The notes: a model not told the origin generated them from the sequence alone. Positions 18,989-28,597 are shown, counted from the stretch's first letter. The stretch: DNA of 64,000 nucleotides from Bacteroides sp. (GCA_023665145.1 JAMPEM010000009.1:25352-89351), one strand, 5' to 3'. Numbers and translations are program-made.

Positions 18989-20257
18989 TCAGTTTCTTGA
19001 ATTGATTACTTTGTTGTATATGTCTATAACTTTTTCCCCGGCTTTTTCCCATGTTATTCCGTGTATTTCTTCCAAACCGTCTCTGCGGAGAGTTTCATGC
19101 AGGGCCGGGTTTGATATAATAGAATGTATAGCGTCTGCCATTGCGTCAATATCCCAATAGTCAGTTGTAATGACATTGTCAAGGATTTCGGCGCATCCAC
19201 TTTGTTTAGATATAATGGATGGTACGCCCATTTCCATGGCTTCCAGAGGGGATATGCCGAATGGTTCAGATACAGACGGCATGATATAAACATCGCTGTC
19301 TCTGAGCATTTCGTATACTTGTTTTCCTTTTAGAAATCCGGTGAAGTGGAAGCGGTCGGCTATGTCACGTTTTGCGACGAGCTTAATCATCTTTTCCATC
19401 ATATCACCGCTACCGGCCATTACGAATCTGACATTTTTGGTTTTTTGAAGTACTTTTGCGGCAGCTTCGACGAAATATTCCGGACCTTTCTGCATTGTGA
19501 TTCGACCTAAGAAAGTCACTACCTTCTCATCGGTTTTTCTTATGCGGGGGAGGTTGATAATATCGTCTGATAGCGGAATTACAGCGTTGTGGACAGTTGT
19601 AACTTTTTCCGGATTTATACCATATTTTTCGATTACCGTTTTGCGGGTAAGGTTAGAAACGGTAATTATATGGTCAGCATTCTCCATGCCATCTTTTTCT
19701 ATTGCGAAGACAGTAGGGTTTACGTTACCTCTGGAACGGTCGAAGTCGGTAGCGTGTACGTGAATGACAAGGGGTTTCCCGGTTACATTTTTGGCATGAA
19801 TACCCGCCGGATATGTTAACCAGTCGTGAGAGTGAATAATGTCGCAAGGGACAGTTCGGGCGATTACGCCGGCAACAATTGAATAATTGTTGATTTCTTC
19901 AATGAGGTTGTCAGGGTATTTGCCTGAAAATTCGATGCAGCCGAGGTCGTTAAGCTTCATGTAGTTGAAGTCGGCATATATATGGTCTCGCAGGTCAAAA
20001 TAAAGTTGCGGATTCATATATTTCCCTATTCGAGATTCTACGTAATCCCAGTTGACGTCTCTCCAGGCGACGGGTGTGTTACAGGCACCGATAATATTGG
20101 CAAACCCTTTTTCTTCGTCGCCCCAAGGTTTGGGAATGACAAAAGTTATATCCATGTTGCCGTTGGCATGCATTCCTTTGGTGAGGCCGTAGCTTGCCGT
20201 TCCGAGGCCGCCAAGGATATGTGGTGGGAATTCCCAACCGAACATTAGAGCTTTCAT
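18989..20257 (-). CDS. Glycosyltransferase family 4, glycogen synthase-like
   Basis: A 422-residue GT-B glycosyltransferase. The N terminus has WEFPPHILGGLGTASYGLTKG, the Gly-rich donor loop typical of glycogen-synthase-like enzymes. The C-terminal half has FLGRITMQKGPEYFVEAA and the E-x7-E motif in SEPFGISPLEAMEMG. Its place between a debranching enzyme and a GH57 protein suggests alpha-glucan (glycogen) synthesis, probably cytoplasmic. Its stop lies one base from the GH57 start, so the two are probably translationally coupled. The exact donor (ADP- or UDP-glucose) cannot be read from sequence. Confidence 0.88.
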   Translation of the reverse strand: MKALMFGWEFPPHILGGLGTASYGLTKGMHANGNMDITFVIPKPWGDEEKGFANIIGACNTPVAWRDVNWDYVESRIGKYMNPQLYFDLRDHIYADFNYMKLNDLGCIEFSGKYPDNLIEEINNYSIVAGVIARTVPCDIIHSHDWLTYPAGIHAKNVTGKPLVIHVHATDFDRSRGNVNPTVFAIEKDGMENADHIITVSNLTRKTVIEKYGINPEKVTTVHNAVIPLSDDIINLPRIRKTDEKVVTFLGRITMQKGPEYFVEAAAKVLQKTKNVRFVMAGSGDMMEKMIKLVAKRDIADRFHFTGFLKGKQVYEMLRDSDVYIMPSVSEPFGISPLEAMEMGVPSIISKQSGCAEILDNVITTDYWDIDAMADAIHSIISNPALHETLRRDGLEEIHGITWEKAGEKVIDIYNKVINSRN

Positions 20258-20286
20258 ATTTGAATTTGGAAATCGTTGAGAATTGG

Positions 20287-22245
20287 TTATTGTTTAATTA
20301 AATCTTTAGAGAGGTTTTTGACGGTACGTATAGTACGAAGGATTTCTCCGACGTTTTTTGCGGTGCTGACAGCTCCGTGACCGGAATAAGGTGGATTGCC
20401 GTCATAAAGCTCGGAGAGGGATCCGATGCAACCTTCAGTCATTTCTTCTTCGTACCCTATAAGCATTCGTTCTATAAACCCGATTCCGGATGCTCCGAAG
20501 ACAGACAGGTAGGCATGAGCATAAAATCCGAACAACCAAGGTCTGGCCGGTCCTTGGTGAACGGCGAGTTCACGGTCGAGTGGGCCTCCGACGTAGCTTG
20601 GTCTGTACGCATAGCTTTTGGGACTAAGTGATCTTATTCCTTTGGGTGTGAGGAGTTCACGAGTTACAAAATCGAGTACTTTACGTCGTTGACGTCTGTC
20701 GAGTGGTGAATGAACGAGTCCGACAGCAATAGCAAGATTTGGGCGGACTTCAACGTTTTTGTTGTCACCGTCTACAAAGTCGTAGAGGTAACCGGCCTCA
20801 TTGAGGAATGTGGTGAGGAATGATTCTTTAATATCTTCGCTCAGTGTCTCAAGTCCGGCTAAGAATGCTTTATCTTTGGTGTGTCCGGAGAATATGTCAT
20901 AAGCGAATGCTATAGCGTCATACCAAAGGGCATTGAATTCAAGAATATAACAGGTTCGTGGAATAATAGGTTTGCCGTTGATGGAAGCGGAAAGCCATGT
21001 GACGGGGGTGTTTTTCCCGTTTGACGAGAGAAGACCGGTGTGATTTAGACGTAAATTGGGGATTTTGTCTGTTTTGATGGCATCGATGAGGTATCGGATG
21101 TTATCACCGTATTTTTGCCTACATTTGTCGTAACCTTGCGATCTGGCGTATTCCTGCAGAGCCCAGAGAGTCCATAGAGGGATGTCGGGGAGGTCAATTT
21201 CACCAATTATTCTATTTATTCGTCCATCCTCAATAAATTCATGTAGAGCTTTGAGGAAGGTATCCATAATAGTTTCGAAGTCTTCGTGACGATGTATGGA
21301 GAGTGTGCAACCGGGAAGAGCGATCAATTCGTCGCGGGCTCTTACATTATACCAGGGATAACCTGCCATGATGTATGTGCCTGATTTGTCTTTAAGATAG
21401 AATTGAGTGGCTGAATTCTTAAGACAGTTGTAGAAGCTTGTTCTCGATGTGCGAGTGGCGATTTCGTCGATGTATGTTTGCTCGAACTTGTCCGGATTAC
21501 ATTCAAAAGTGGATGCTGAGAATATAATCGATTCCCCCTTTTTGATAGGGAGTTCGAAATATCCGGGTACCCATAGGTCTTCGGAATATGGAATACCTCT
21601 GTCTTTATCTTTGAAATATTCGATATTTTTATTCCAATGAGCGTCATCAACCCATTTCACGGGTTTATTGAACTGCATGAAGAGTTCGGGATATCCGTGA
21701 TAAAGGCATGTTGCTATACCATTTTTAATGTCGCGGTGAGTTTTATTGATAACATCGTTTTCCATGCATAGGTCGTTGGCATTACGGAATGCAAGGAATG
21801 GACGAAATTGGAGTGTCGTAGGGGAATGGGCTTCAAGGAGTGTGTATTTTATAAGGATACGGTTTTCATGGGAAATGAAAACTTTTTCTTTAGATAGCAC
21901 TACTCCACCGACGCGGAAAATCAGAGTAGGAACGGTCTCGCAATTAAATTCCCGAATATATTTATGTCCGTTGGGGCTGAAAACATTTTTGGGATATTGA
22001 TGTAGCCCGAGATTAAAAGGTGCATTATGTTGAATCACGGTTTCGTCAAGGGAAGAGAGAAGAACATGCGCTTTGTCGTCCATGTCCGGAATCGGGATAA
22101 CGAGGAGTCCGTGTTGTTTTCGTGTGTTGCATCCCACTATTGAAGTGCAGTGGTAGGCACCTGATTTGTTGGTTCGGAGCATTTCTTTGTGGAGAGATTG
22201 CTCCAAGTTAATCATTAGACTTTTGTCAAACTTTAAATAATTCAT
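20287..22245 (-). CDS. Glycogen debranching enzyme (amylo-alpha-1,6-glucosidase family)
   Basis: A 652-residue protein with an N-terminal GDE_N-type beta-rich domain (TNKSGAYHCTSIVGCNTRKQHGLLV near residues 25-50) and a C-terminal (alpha/alpha)6 GH133-like debranching domain. The latter includes AGYPWYNVRARDELIALPG, DIPLWTLWALQEYARSQG, NALWYDAIAFAYDIF and GGPLDRELAVHQGPARPWLFG. It removes alpha-1,6 branches from glycogen-type polymers. First gene of the three-gene minus-strand operon, 30 bases before the GT4 gene. Confidence 0.9.
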   Translation of the reverse strand: MNYLKFDKSLMINLEQSLHKEMLRTNKSGAYHCTSIVGCNTRKQHGLLVIPIPDMDDKAHVLLSSLDETVIQHNAPFNLGLHQYPKNVFSPNGHKYIREFNCETVPTLIFRVGGVVLSKEKVFISHENRILIKYTLLEAHSPTTLQFRPFLAFRNANDLCMENDVINKTHRDIKNGIATCLYHGYPELFMQFNKPVKWVDDAHWNKNIEYFKDKDRGIPYSEDLWVPGYFELPIKKGESIIFSASTFECNPDKFEQTYIDEIATRTSRTSFYNCLKNSATQFYLKDKSGTYIMAGYPWYNVRARDELIALPGCTLSIHRHEDFETIMDTFLKALHEFIEDGRINRIIGEIDLPDIPLWTLWALQEYARSQGYDKCRQKYGDNIRYLIDAIKTDKIPNLRLNHTGLLSSNGKNTPVTWLSASINGKPIIPRTCYILEFNALWYDAIAFAYDIFSGHTKDKAFLAGLETLSEDIKESFLTTFLNEAGYLYDFVDGDNKNVEVRPNLAIAVGLVHSPLDRRQRRKVLDFVTRELLTPKGIRSLSPKSYAYRPSYVGGPLDRELAVHQGPARPWLFGFYAHAYLSVFGASGIGFIERMLIGYEEEMTEGCIGSLSELYDGNPPYSGHGAVSTAKNVGEILRTIRTVKNLSKDLIKQ

Positions 22246-22374
22246 TAGTAGAGGTTTATGTTATAATGGGCAGTTCGATTTCAGAGAGAGGGGAATAATA
22301 GTAAATTATATATAAATAAGTAACAAAATTTATAGAAAAAAGTTTGGAATAATGTTACAAAGATTATCAATAAA

Positions 22375-23763
22375 TTATTTTGAAGGAGCCGGAGTTGTGA
22401 TTTTGTTAATTTGACTGACAGATGGGATTTGTAAATCTTTAATCAATATATTGTCAGCGACAGAATATGATTTATCAATTAATTTTGATGTTGTACTGAT
22501 TATGTTTGAGTATATTTTATCAAAGTTAGGAATGAAATTTTTTTCACCTTCGTCATCAATACTTCTTAGTACGTCTGCTACGGTAAGAGTGTCAATATTT
22601 TTTGCCGGGGTCATTCCAATTGATTGTTTTTCACCATATACGAAATATATTATGCCGGATTTATAGAGTTTATTGGCCATACGGTTGATGAGTCGAATCG
22701 GAAGGTCATATTCCATTGAGATGTCGTTGGGCGAAAGAGGTTTTAATCCTTTGTCAAATCTTTTGACAATAATTGCGGTCAGTACAAGGACTACTCTTTG
22801 CATGTAGGAGTAAGAAACGTTATTAAGGTCACCCAGGAAATTATAGGCGAAAACATTTTGTAACGAGTAGGTAAGGACACATCCGAACAGAAGTATCAAC
22901 CATGAAAGTTGTAGCCAAATTAAGAGAAGGGGGAGAAATGCGAAAGAACCGTAAATAGCATTGTATTTTGATACGTATATCTGGCCATTAACAAATAGAA
23001 GCTGAAGGATATTGAAGGCAATAGCGCAGAGCAGACCTGATATTGCGGCATATTTGAAATCTACTTTGGTGTTGGGAATCAGATAGAAAGAAAGTGCAAA
23101 AGCGAGCCAAACGAGGAAAATAGGAGAGAGTTCGAGCGAGATATTTACAATTGGAGTGATGAATTGTGCTCCCGGCCCGTCTTGAGCTATTGCCGACATG
23201 AATATAGAGACGCCCGATGAGCAGAGCATCAATAATGGGATTATGAGGCAAATGGCTATGTAATCAGTGATTTGTTGAAAAAAAGCGCGGGTGCGTTTTA
23301 TGTCCCAAATAAAATTGAAGGATTCTTCAATGGAAGACAGCAGCGAAATAAGAGTCCAGAGCAGTACAATTATACCAACACCGACAAAGACACCTTGTGT
23401 AGCTTGATTCAGATATCTGTCCACAAATCCGAGAGCTGTCTCAATAGCTTCAGATTGGGATGGGAAGTAGATGTAAAGTTCTTGAGTTATAAGATTTTGG
23501 AGTCCGAAACCACGTCCTATTGCCACAAGCAGAGCGAATGCAGGAACAATTGCAAGGACAGTGGAATAAGTTAGAGACATGGATTTTGACTGCAAATCCC
23601 GGTCCAGAAAAGCTCTTACAGAAAGATTGAGTGTTTTAATTAGTCTGACAGAGAGTGTGTTCTTTGGAGAGGACCATACGCCATTGCTGCAATATTCCCA
23701 AATAGCTGTAGCTTTGTCAAACAATCGGGTAAAAAAAGATGTGTTTTTCTTTAGTGGGCTCAT
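22375..23763 (-). CDS. YihY/BrkB family membrane protein
   Basis: A 462-residue inner-membrane protein with about six transmembrane segments in its first 330 residues. The family pattern SMSLTYSTVLAIVPAFALLVAIGRGFG and the SIEESFNFIWDIKRTRAFFQQITDY block are characteristic of YihY (once mislabelled RNase BN). The C-terminal soluble extension (about 335-462) resembles a winged-helix module (LSPNDISMEYDLPIRLINRMANKLYKSGII). Function is not established; a transport role is often assumed. The gene lies 61 bases downstream of the RNase P RNA. Confidence 0.88.
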   Translation of the reverse strand: MSPLKKNTSFFTRLFDKATAIWEYCSNGVWSSPKNTLSVRLIKTLNLSVRAFLDRDLQSKSMSLTYSTVLAIVPAFALLVAIGRGFGLQNLITQELYIYFPSQSEAIETALGFVDRYLNQATQGVFVGVGIIVLLWTLISLLSSIEESFNFIWDIKRTRAFFQQITDYIAICLIIPLLMLCSSGVSIFMSAIAQDGPGAQFITPIVNISLELSPIFLVWLAFALSFYLIPNTKVDFKYAAISGLLCAIAFNILQLLFVNGQIYVSKYNAIYGSFAFLPLLLIWLQLSWLILLFGCVLTYSLQNVFAYNFLGDLNNVSYSYMQRVVLVLTAIIVKRFDKGLKPLSPNDISMEYDLPIRLINRMANKLYKSGIIYFVYGEKQSIGMTPAKNIDTLTVADVLRSIDDEGEKNFIPNFDKIYSNIISTTSKLIDKSYSVADNILIKDLQIPSVSQINKITTPAPSK

Positions 23764-23824
23764 GTTAAACAGTTAAAAGGGCAATTTCAGCCGGGTATTG
23801 AATTGAAAATAGGAGAGGGAGAGA

Positions 23825-24193
23825 AGCAGAAGCGCTGTAAGCCGGGTTATGTATGGTTATAGACCATGTCTGTCATTTATCTTCGCTTGCGGATTGCTCC
23901 GTAAGCTTAAGCAGCCTACCCCCCGGCAAAGGGCGAGCCACCCTTAAATCACCGGTATATTTGGCCTTGCAACGCATCGGATGTACAGCCTCACGGATTC
24001 CGCCGCGAGCGGTGAGCTCTTACCTCGCCTTTTCACCCTTACCGATAAGAATCGGCGGTTATTTTCTGTTACATTGTCCTTGCCGTCACCGACAACTTTC
24101 CGTTAAAAAGGATGCCGCTCTGTGTTGCCCGGACTTTCCTCTACGCGTCTTTTCCAATGAAGGAATCGCGTAGCGACAGACTGCGCTTCTGCT
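23825..24193 (-). ncRNA. rnpB: RNase P RNA (class A)
   Basis: Catalytic RNA of RNase P, which matures tRNA 5' ends. On the minus strand the 5' part carries the invariant GAGGAAAGTCCGGGC (24141-24127) and an AACAGAAA motif, and the 3' part carries AACCCGGCTTACAG. The two ends pair as P1: AGCAGAAGCG at the 5' end with CGCTTCTGCT at the 3' end, which sets the boundaries to within a few bases. Length about 369 nt is normal. The 5' end is only 39 bases past the stop of the upstream kinase gene; no clear promoter was found for it. Confidence 0.95.
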
Positions 24194-24232
24194 ATTTTTT
24201 TAACAAGTAAACATTGAGAATGTTTTTCTTGA

Positions 24233-24865
24233 TTAGAGTTTGAGAGAGGAAATAGCCGCTTGAATGATGTCTGCCAATTTTTCTGTGGTGAGGTCAGAGG
24301 AGTCAATAGATAGATGATAATTACTGCAGTGTCCCCAATTCCTCCCTGTAAAATAATTGTAATAGTCGCGACGAATCTTGTCCCTGTCTTTAGCAATGGC
24401 GAGAGCTTCAGAATTCGTTTTTGCATCGCCGCGGTCTAAAATTCTTTTAGCACGGATTTCCGGGCGAGCATGGATGAATACAGAGAGGAGATTTGGATTT
24501 TCTCGTAATATATAGTCGGCGGTGCGACCAACGATTACGCAAGAACCTTCCTGAGCGATTTGTCGTATTACTTGACTTTGTGATGCATAAATGGCATCAG
24601 CGTTCATCGAAGAGGATGTGTAATGCCCGGTAGGTGAGTTATAGTTGAAATTAAGGAGGGCATGAAGTAGAGAGGGTTTTTTTTCATCTGCGTTGATGAA
24701 AACTTCCTGTTTGAACCCTAATCGTTTTGCGGCCTCGGAAAGAAGCTCTTTATCGTAATAGGGGATTGAAAACCGATTGGCGAGTTCATGTCCTAATTTT
24801 CTTCCTCCGGCTCCGAATTGACGACCGATAACAATGACCATATTTGATGGTAAATTTTGGGGCAT
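24233..24865 (-). CDS. Cytidylate kinase-like family protein
   Basis: A 210-residue P-loop kinase-like protein. The N-terminal strand and loop VIVIGRQFGAGGRKLGHELA match the cytidylate-kinase-like family, as do GSCVIVGRTADYILRENPNLLSVFIHA and RGDAKTNSEALAIAKDRDKIRRDYYNYFTGRNWG. These proteins are distinct from the housekeeping Cmk and their substrate is not established. The ATG at 24865 gives MPQNLPSN before the core; ATG codon 9 is an alternative start. It faces a divergent gene and has a minus-strand TAATTTTG promoter core 28 bases upstream. Confidence 0.82.
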   Translation of the reverse strand: MPQNLPSNMVIVIGRQFGAGGRKLGHELANRFSIPYYDKELLSEAAKRLGFKQEVFINADEKKPSLLHALLNFNYNSPTGHYTSSSMNADAIYASQSQVIRQIAQEGSCVIVGRTADYILRENPNLLSVFIHARPEIRAKRILDRGDAKTNSEALAIAKDRDKIRRDYYNYFTGRNWGHCSNYHLSIDSSDLTTEKLADIIQAAISSLKL

Positions 24866-24892
24866 AGATAGTGGATGCGATTATGAAACGCA

Positions 24893-24900
24893 CAAAATTA
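24893..24900 (-). promoter_or_regulatory. Minus-strand -7 element for the kinase-like gene
   Basis: TAATTTTG on the minus strand matches TAnnTTTG exactly. No clear TTTG -33 box lies at the right spacing. It would start transcription about 20 bases before the ATG at 24865. Confidence 0.55.
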
Positions 24901-24909
24901 CAAAAAATG

Positions 24910-24940
24910 TTTGGAATTGAAATAATTTTTGTTAATTTTG
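24910..24940 (+). promoter_or_regulatory. Bacteroidetes-type promoter, divergent gene
   Basis: TTTG (24910-24913), 19 bases, then TAATTTTG (24933-24940): a full match to the Bacteroidetes primary sigma consensus TTTG-N19-TAnnTTTG. It is centred so that the 5' leader of the gene at 24959 would be only about a dozen bases. Confidence 0.8.
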
Positions 24941-24958
24941 CCACAAATTTAGTTGTAC

Positions 24959-25333
24959 ATGCGCGAGGAAATTAAGCAATTGGAGCAAGACCCGGATGGT
25001 CTTCAGACGTATGAATATATAGTTAATCATGTAGATGATGTGGAAAATGAGCTTACAGAGTTGTGCTCAATGATGCGTTGTTGTGATAAGTCCGGTCAAT
25101 TTCTTGCAAGCACAGCCCGTTTTTTGTCGGCGGTAGACAATGAGAAATTTTCGCCGTATATAGGAGGTTTTATTGAAGGTGCGATGGAGCGTGATCGTGA
25201 ACGTAAATATATAGGATCTTTGCTGGAATCCATATGGGGAAACGATTACAAGGAGAGAGCTGAGGAATTGAGCCATGAAGATGATTTGTTCAGACGTATC
25301 TATAAACGTATCTATGATAAAAGTATAATTTAA
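24959..25333 (+). CDS. Conserved-type hypothetical protein
   Basis: A 124-residue, mostly alpha-helical, acidic soluble protein; no signal peptide or membrane segment. An in-frame TTG lies two codons earlier, but the ATG at 24959 is preferred because it follows the promoter closely. Visible features are a Cys pair in SMMRCCDKSGQ and a charged C terminus (GNDYKERAEELSHEDDLFRRIYKRIYDK). I do not recognise a named domain. It sits 12 bases before the cyclophilin gene and is probably co-transcribed with it. Confidence 0.75.
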   Translation: MREEIKQLEQDPDGLQTYEYIVNHVDDVENELTELCSMMRCCDKSGQFLASTARFLSAVDNEKFSPYIGGFIEGAMERDRERKYIGSLLESIWGNDYKERAEELSHEDDLFRRIYKRIYDKSII

Positions 25334-25345
25334 GGGATTGATTGT

Positions 25346-26242
25346 ATGAAAAAGATATTTACACTCATAATAATGGCTGTCTTGATTATTGGTACGTCAG
25401 AGGCAAAGCCGGCAAAAGTTGTTAAAAAAAATACTTTCGCTAAAAAGGAGATTGTGAAAGATATGGGAACAGTGAATGAGGAGGTGAGGAATCCGGAAAA
25501 AGACAGTGTAGTGGTAGATGTAAAAACCACATTGGGAGATTTTAAGGTGCTTCTATATGATGATACACCTATTCATAAGAGTAATTTCCTGAAACTTGTG
25601 CGTGAAGGATTCTATGACGGAGTGTTGTTTCACCGCGTAATTAAAGATTTTATGGTGCAGACAGGTGATCCAGACAGCAAAACGGCACAACCGGGGCAGA
25701 TGCTCGGAACCGGTGATCCGGGCTATACACTCGAAGCAGAGATTTTGTATCCTACCCATTATCATAAATATGGAGCACTGGCAGCTGCGCGTACAGGTGA
25801 TGCGGTAAATCCTGAGAAAAGAAGCTCCGGCTCACAATTTTATGTTGTAACCGGAAATAAATATGGCACATCACAAGTGGAGCAGATGTTGGCTCGGAAG
25901 AGTATGGCTCCAAGGCAAGCATATTTCCGTAAGTTAGTGTCTTCTCATAGAGATGAAATAGAGAAACTTCAGGCTGCTAATGACCAGGAAGGTCTAAAGG
26001 CGTTGGAGCAGCAATTGATAACGGAGACAGAAAGTAACGTACCGCTTGCTGAGCCAAATCCCCAAATGATACAGGATTATACTACAATAGGAGGAACCCC
26101 CCATCTTGATGCTGATTATACAGTTTTTGGTGAAGTTATCTCCGGCATGGATACAATTGAAAAGATTCAGCACGCTGAAACATCATCCGGTGATCGTCCC
26201 AAAGAAGATATTCGTATAATATCAATGAAAGTTGAAGAATAG
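25346..26242 (+). CDS. Cyclophilin-type peptidyl-prolyl isomerase, exported
   Basis: A 298-residue cyclophilin that catalyses cis-trans isomerisation of proline bonds. Residues about 1-20 (MKKIFTLIIMAVLIIGTSEA) form a signal peptide, so it probably acts in the periplasm. Core motifs are GVLFHRVIKDFMVQTGDP (catalytic Arg/Phe region), SGSQFYVVTG and ADYTVFGEVISGMDTIEKI. A charged helical insertion of about 75 residues (from QVEQMLARKSM to NVPLAEPNPQM) interrupts the core before the YTTIGGTPHLD strand; similar insertions occur in Bacteroidetes homologues. It is translated shortly after the upstream hypothetical gene. Confidence 0.92.
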   Translation: MKKIFTLIIMAVLIIGTSEAKPAKVVKKNTFAKKEIVKDMGTVNEEVRNPEKDSVVVDVKTTLGDFKVLLYDDTPIHKSNFLKLVREGFYDGVLFHRVIKDFMVQTGDPDSKTAQPGQMLGTGDPGYTLEAEILYPTHYHKYGALAAARTGDAVNPEKRSSGSQFYVVTGNKYGTSQVEQMLARKSMAPRQAYFRKLVSSHRDEIEKLQAANDQEGLKALEQQLITETESNVPLAEPNPQMIQDYTTIGGTPHLDADYTVFGEVISGMDTIEKIQHAETSSGDRPKEDIRIISMKVEE

Positions 26243-26292
26243 TATAAAGAAAATCTTAAATGATTCACAAATTGTTGAATTTTAGCGATAGT

Positions 26293-26324
26293 TTTGTGGA
26301 ACAAGAGAAAAAATATTAATTTTG
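26293..26324 (+). promoter_or_regulatory. Bacteroidetes-type promoter for the DUF349 gene
   Basis: TTTG (26293-26296), 20 bases, TAATTTTG (26317-26324). Predicted start near 26331 gives a leader of about 80 bases before the ATG at 26414. Confidence 0.75.
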
Positions 26325-26413
26325 AAATTTGAAAATGACAGTTTGATTCCTTGATGTGCGAATGAATATTCGTTAATGGAATCAGATTTTGAAAATCAAT
26401 ATAAAACCCGCTT

Positions 26414-28561
26414 ATGAACGAGCTTGAAAAGACGTTATCCAACGAGGATATCGTGAATCCCGCGTCCAACGCTGATGTTGAGGCAAACCTTGAGAAAACT
26501 GATATGACAAACATTGAGTGCGATGGGAATTCGGATGTTTGTGCAGAGAAAGAGTCCCCTGCAGAATCACTCTCTGAGGCTACTGATAAGTTGCAAGGAG
26601 AATCTGCAAATTCGTGTGAATCCCATACGGATGAATGTGTTGAAACAGAATCACCGTCAGAGTCGCTTTCCGAAGTAACCGATTCTATTGAAGGTAAATG
26701 CGCAGCTGAAGGAGTTTGCGCTGAAAATGTATGTGTTGAGACAGAATCACCTGCAGATGCCATATCAGAAGCAACCGATGTTATAGAAGGAGCAGGTGCC
26801 GATGATGATTCGAAGGAAAAAGTTTCCGATGTGCGTCGATTTCACAGCATGAATAAAGAGGAGCTTGTAGCTGCATTAGCAGATATAGTGAAATCCGGTA
26901 ATGTAGCGGCATATAAGGATGTCGCAGCCATCAAGACATCATTCTATATAATACATAGTCAGCAGGTGGAAGATGCCTTGATGAAGCATATAGATGCCGG
27001 AAATTCTCCGGAATCGTTCACTTCTCCGGCTGATCCCATGGAAGTAAAGCTCAAAGAGCTGACCGCGGAATTTAAGGAGAAAAGAAGCGCACATCTTGAG
27101 GCAGAGGAAGCTCGGCTAAACGCGAATGTAGACAAAGCAAAGGATATCCTGAGCAAAATGAAAACGCTCAGTGATGATATTGACAATATAAATCTGAATT
27201 TTAATAATTTCAGAGAATTGCAGCAGCAATTCAGAGACATAAAAGAATTCCCGCCAACTGCGGATACTGACTTATGGAAAGAGTATCAGAGAGCAGGTGA
27301 GGAATTCTATGATCGTCTGAAGGTGAACCGTGAGCTTCGCGATCTCGATTTCAAGAAGAATCTTGAAGCAAAAGAATTGCTTATAGCAGAGGCAGAGAAG
27401 CTTACAGAGATGGAAGACCCACTTCAAGCGTTTAATCGACAGAAGGAGCTTCAGATTCAATGGCGCGAGATTGGTCCTGTGCAAAAAGAGCTTCGTGATG
27501 AGGTTTGGAATCGTTTCCGTGAGGCATCCACAATCATTTTTAAGCGTCATCAGGATTATTTTGCAGCTCGTAAGGCAGAGGAGTCCGCAGCTCAGTCACG
27601 CAAAGTAGATTTGTGTGAAAAAATGGAAGGAATAGATTTGAATCAAATCAATTCGTATACAAAGTGGGAAGAGGAAACAAGGAAAGTTATTGCTCTTCAA
27701 TCTGAATGGAAGGAAGCAGGATTTGCATCTCGTAAGGTAAATAATCAGTTGTTTGCCAGATTCAGAGAAGCTTGCGACAAATTTTTTGCTGCCAAAACGG
27801 AATATTACAAGGCGATGAAAGCGGTGCAGAGCGAAAATCTTGCCAAGAAAACAGCGCTTTGTGAGAAGGTGGAAGCCTTGAAAGAAAGCACAAACATGGA
27901 GAATCTTGACTCACTTCGTTCTGCATGCGATAAAGTTGCTGCGGCTCAAGCTGATTGGCGGAAAATAGGCGCTGTCCCACGAAAGCAGAGCGATGTTGTC
28001 TGGAAAAGGTTCTGTGATGCTTGTCAAGTGTTATATGAGAAACGCAAAGAGTTAACAGTCGGCCAGCGTAAGGAAGAAAGTGCTAATCTTGCAAAGAAGA
28101 AAGATATTGTGGCACAGCTAAAAGCGATTGATACAAAAGCTGACCGACAGGAAGGAATTTCACGTCTTCGTGAACTTCAGGCTGAATGGCAAGCTACCGG
28201 TCATGTGCCGTATAAAGCAAAAGATGCATTGCAGGAAGATTATCGTCTCACTGTCAAGAAACTTTATGATGAGCTTGATGTTCACGGGCGTAAAGAACGC
28301 TTCAACAAGTTTGATGAACATATCGAAAAGCTATCAGGTGACGACAATCAATTAAGCAGGGAAAGAGATCGTCTTTATCGTGCATTAGATGGAAAACGAA
28401 ACGAACTCAAAACTGCCGAAAATAATCTTGGATTCTTTAATATAAAATCATCTGCAGGCAATTCTTTGCTTAAGGGGGTGGAAGGAAGAATCGAACGCCT
28501 TAAAGAGGAGATTAATGAAATAAAGAATAAAATTGATCTTCTAAATTCAAAAATGTCTTGA
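26414..28561 (+). CDS. DUF349 repeat protein with acidic N-terminal repeats
   Basis: A 715-residue cytoplasmic, highly helical protein. From about residue 200 it carries several DUF349 repeats of about 70 residues, each ending in a W-[KR]-x-[IAT]-G-x-[VA] type turn (examples QWREIGPVQKEL, EWKEAGFASRKV, DWRKIGAVPRKQSD, EWQATGHVPYKAKD). The first 135 residues are acidic and Cys-containing with three imperfect repeats around ETESP(A/S)(D/E)(A/S)-SE-TD. The C terminus is a coiled coil (LKTAENNLGFF...RIERLKEEINEIKNKIDLLNSKM). Function of DUF349 proteins is not established. The gene has its own promoter and a terminator. Confidence 0.88.
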   Translation: MNELEKTLSNEDIVNPASNADVEANLEKTDMTNIECDGNSDVCAEKESPAESLSEATDKLQGESANSCESHTDECVETESPSESLSEVTDSIEGKCAAEGVCAENVCVETESPADAISEATDVIEGAGADDDSKEKVSDVRRFHSMNKEELVAALADIVKSGNVAAYKDVAAIKTSFYIIHSQQVEDALMKHIDAGNSPESFTSPADPMEVKLKELTAEFKEKRSAHLEAEEARLNANVDKAKDILSKMKTLSDDIDNINLNFNNFRELQQQFRDIKEFPPTADTDLWKEYQRAGEEFYDRLKVNRELRDLDFKKNLEAKELLIAEAEKLTEMEDPLQAFNRQKELQIQWREIGPVQKELRDEVWNRFREASTIIFKRHQDYFAARKAEESAAQSRKVDLCEKMEGIDLNQINSYTKWEEETRKVIALQSEWKEAGFASRKVNNQLFARFREACDKFFAAKTEYYKAMKAVQSENLAKKTALCEKVEALKESTNMENLDSLRSACDKVAAAQADWRKIGAVPRKQSDVVWKRFCDACQVLYEKRKELTVGQRKEESANLAKKKDIVAQLKAIDTKADRQEGISRLRELQAEWQATGHVPYKAKDALQEDYRLTVKKLYDELDVHGRKERFNKFDEHIEKLSGDDNQLSRERDRLYRALDGKRNELKTAENNLGFFNIKSSAGNSLLKGVEGRIERLKEEINEIKNKIDLLNSKMS

Positions 28562-28569
28562 AAAATTAC

Positions 28570-28597
28570 GGGAGCTTCGCGATAATGTGAAGCTCCC
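28570..28597 (+). terminator. Terminator hairpin after the DUF349 gene
   Basis: GGGAGCTTC (28570-28578) pairs with GAAGCTCCC (28589-28597) around a 10-base loop, 9 bases after the stop codon. The following sequence is AT-rich without a pure T-run. Confidence 0.75.
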
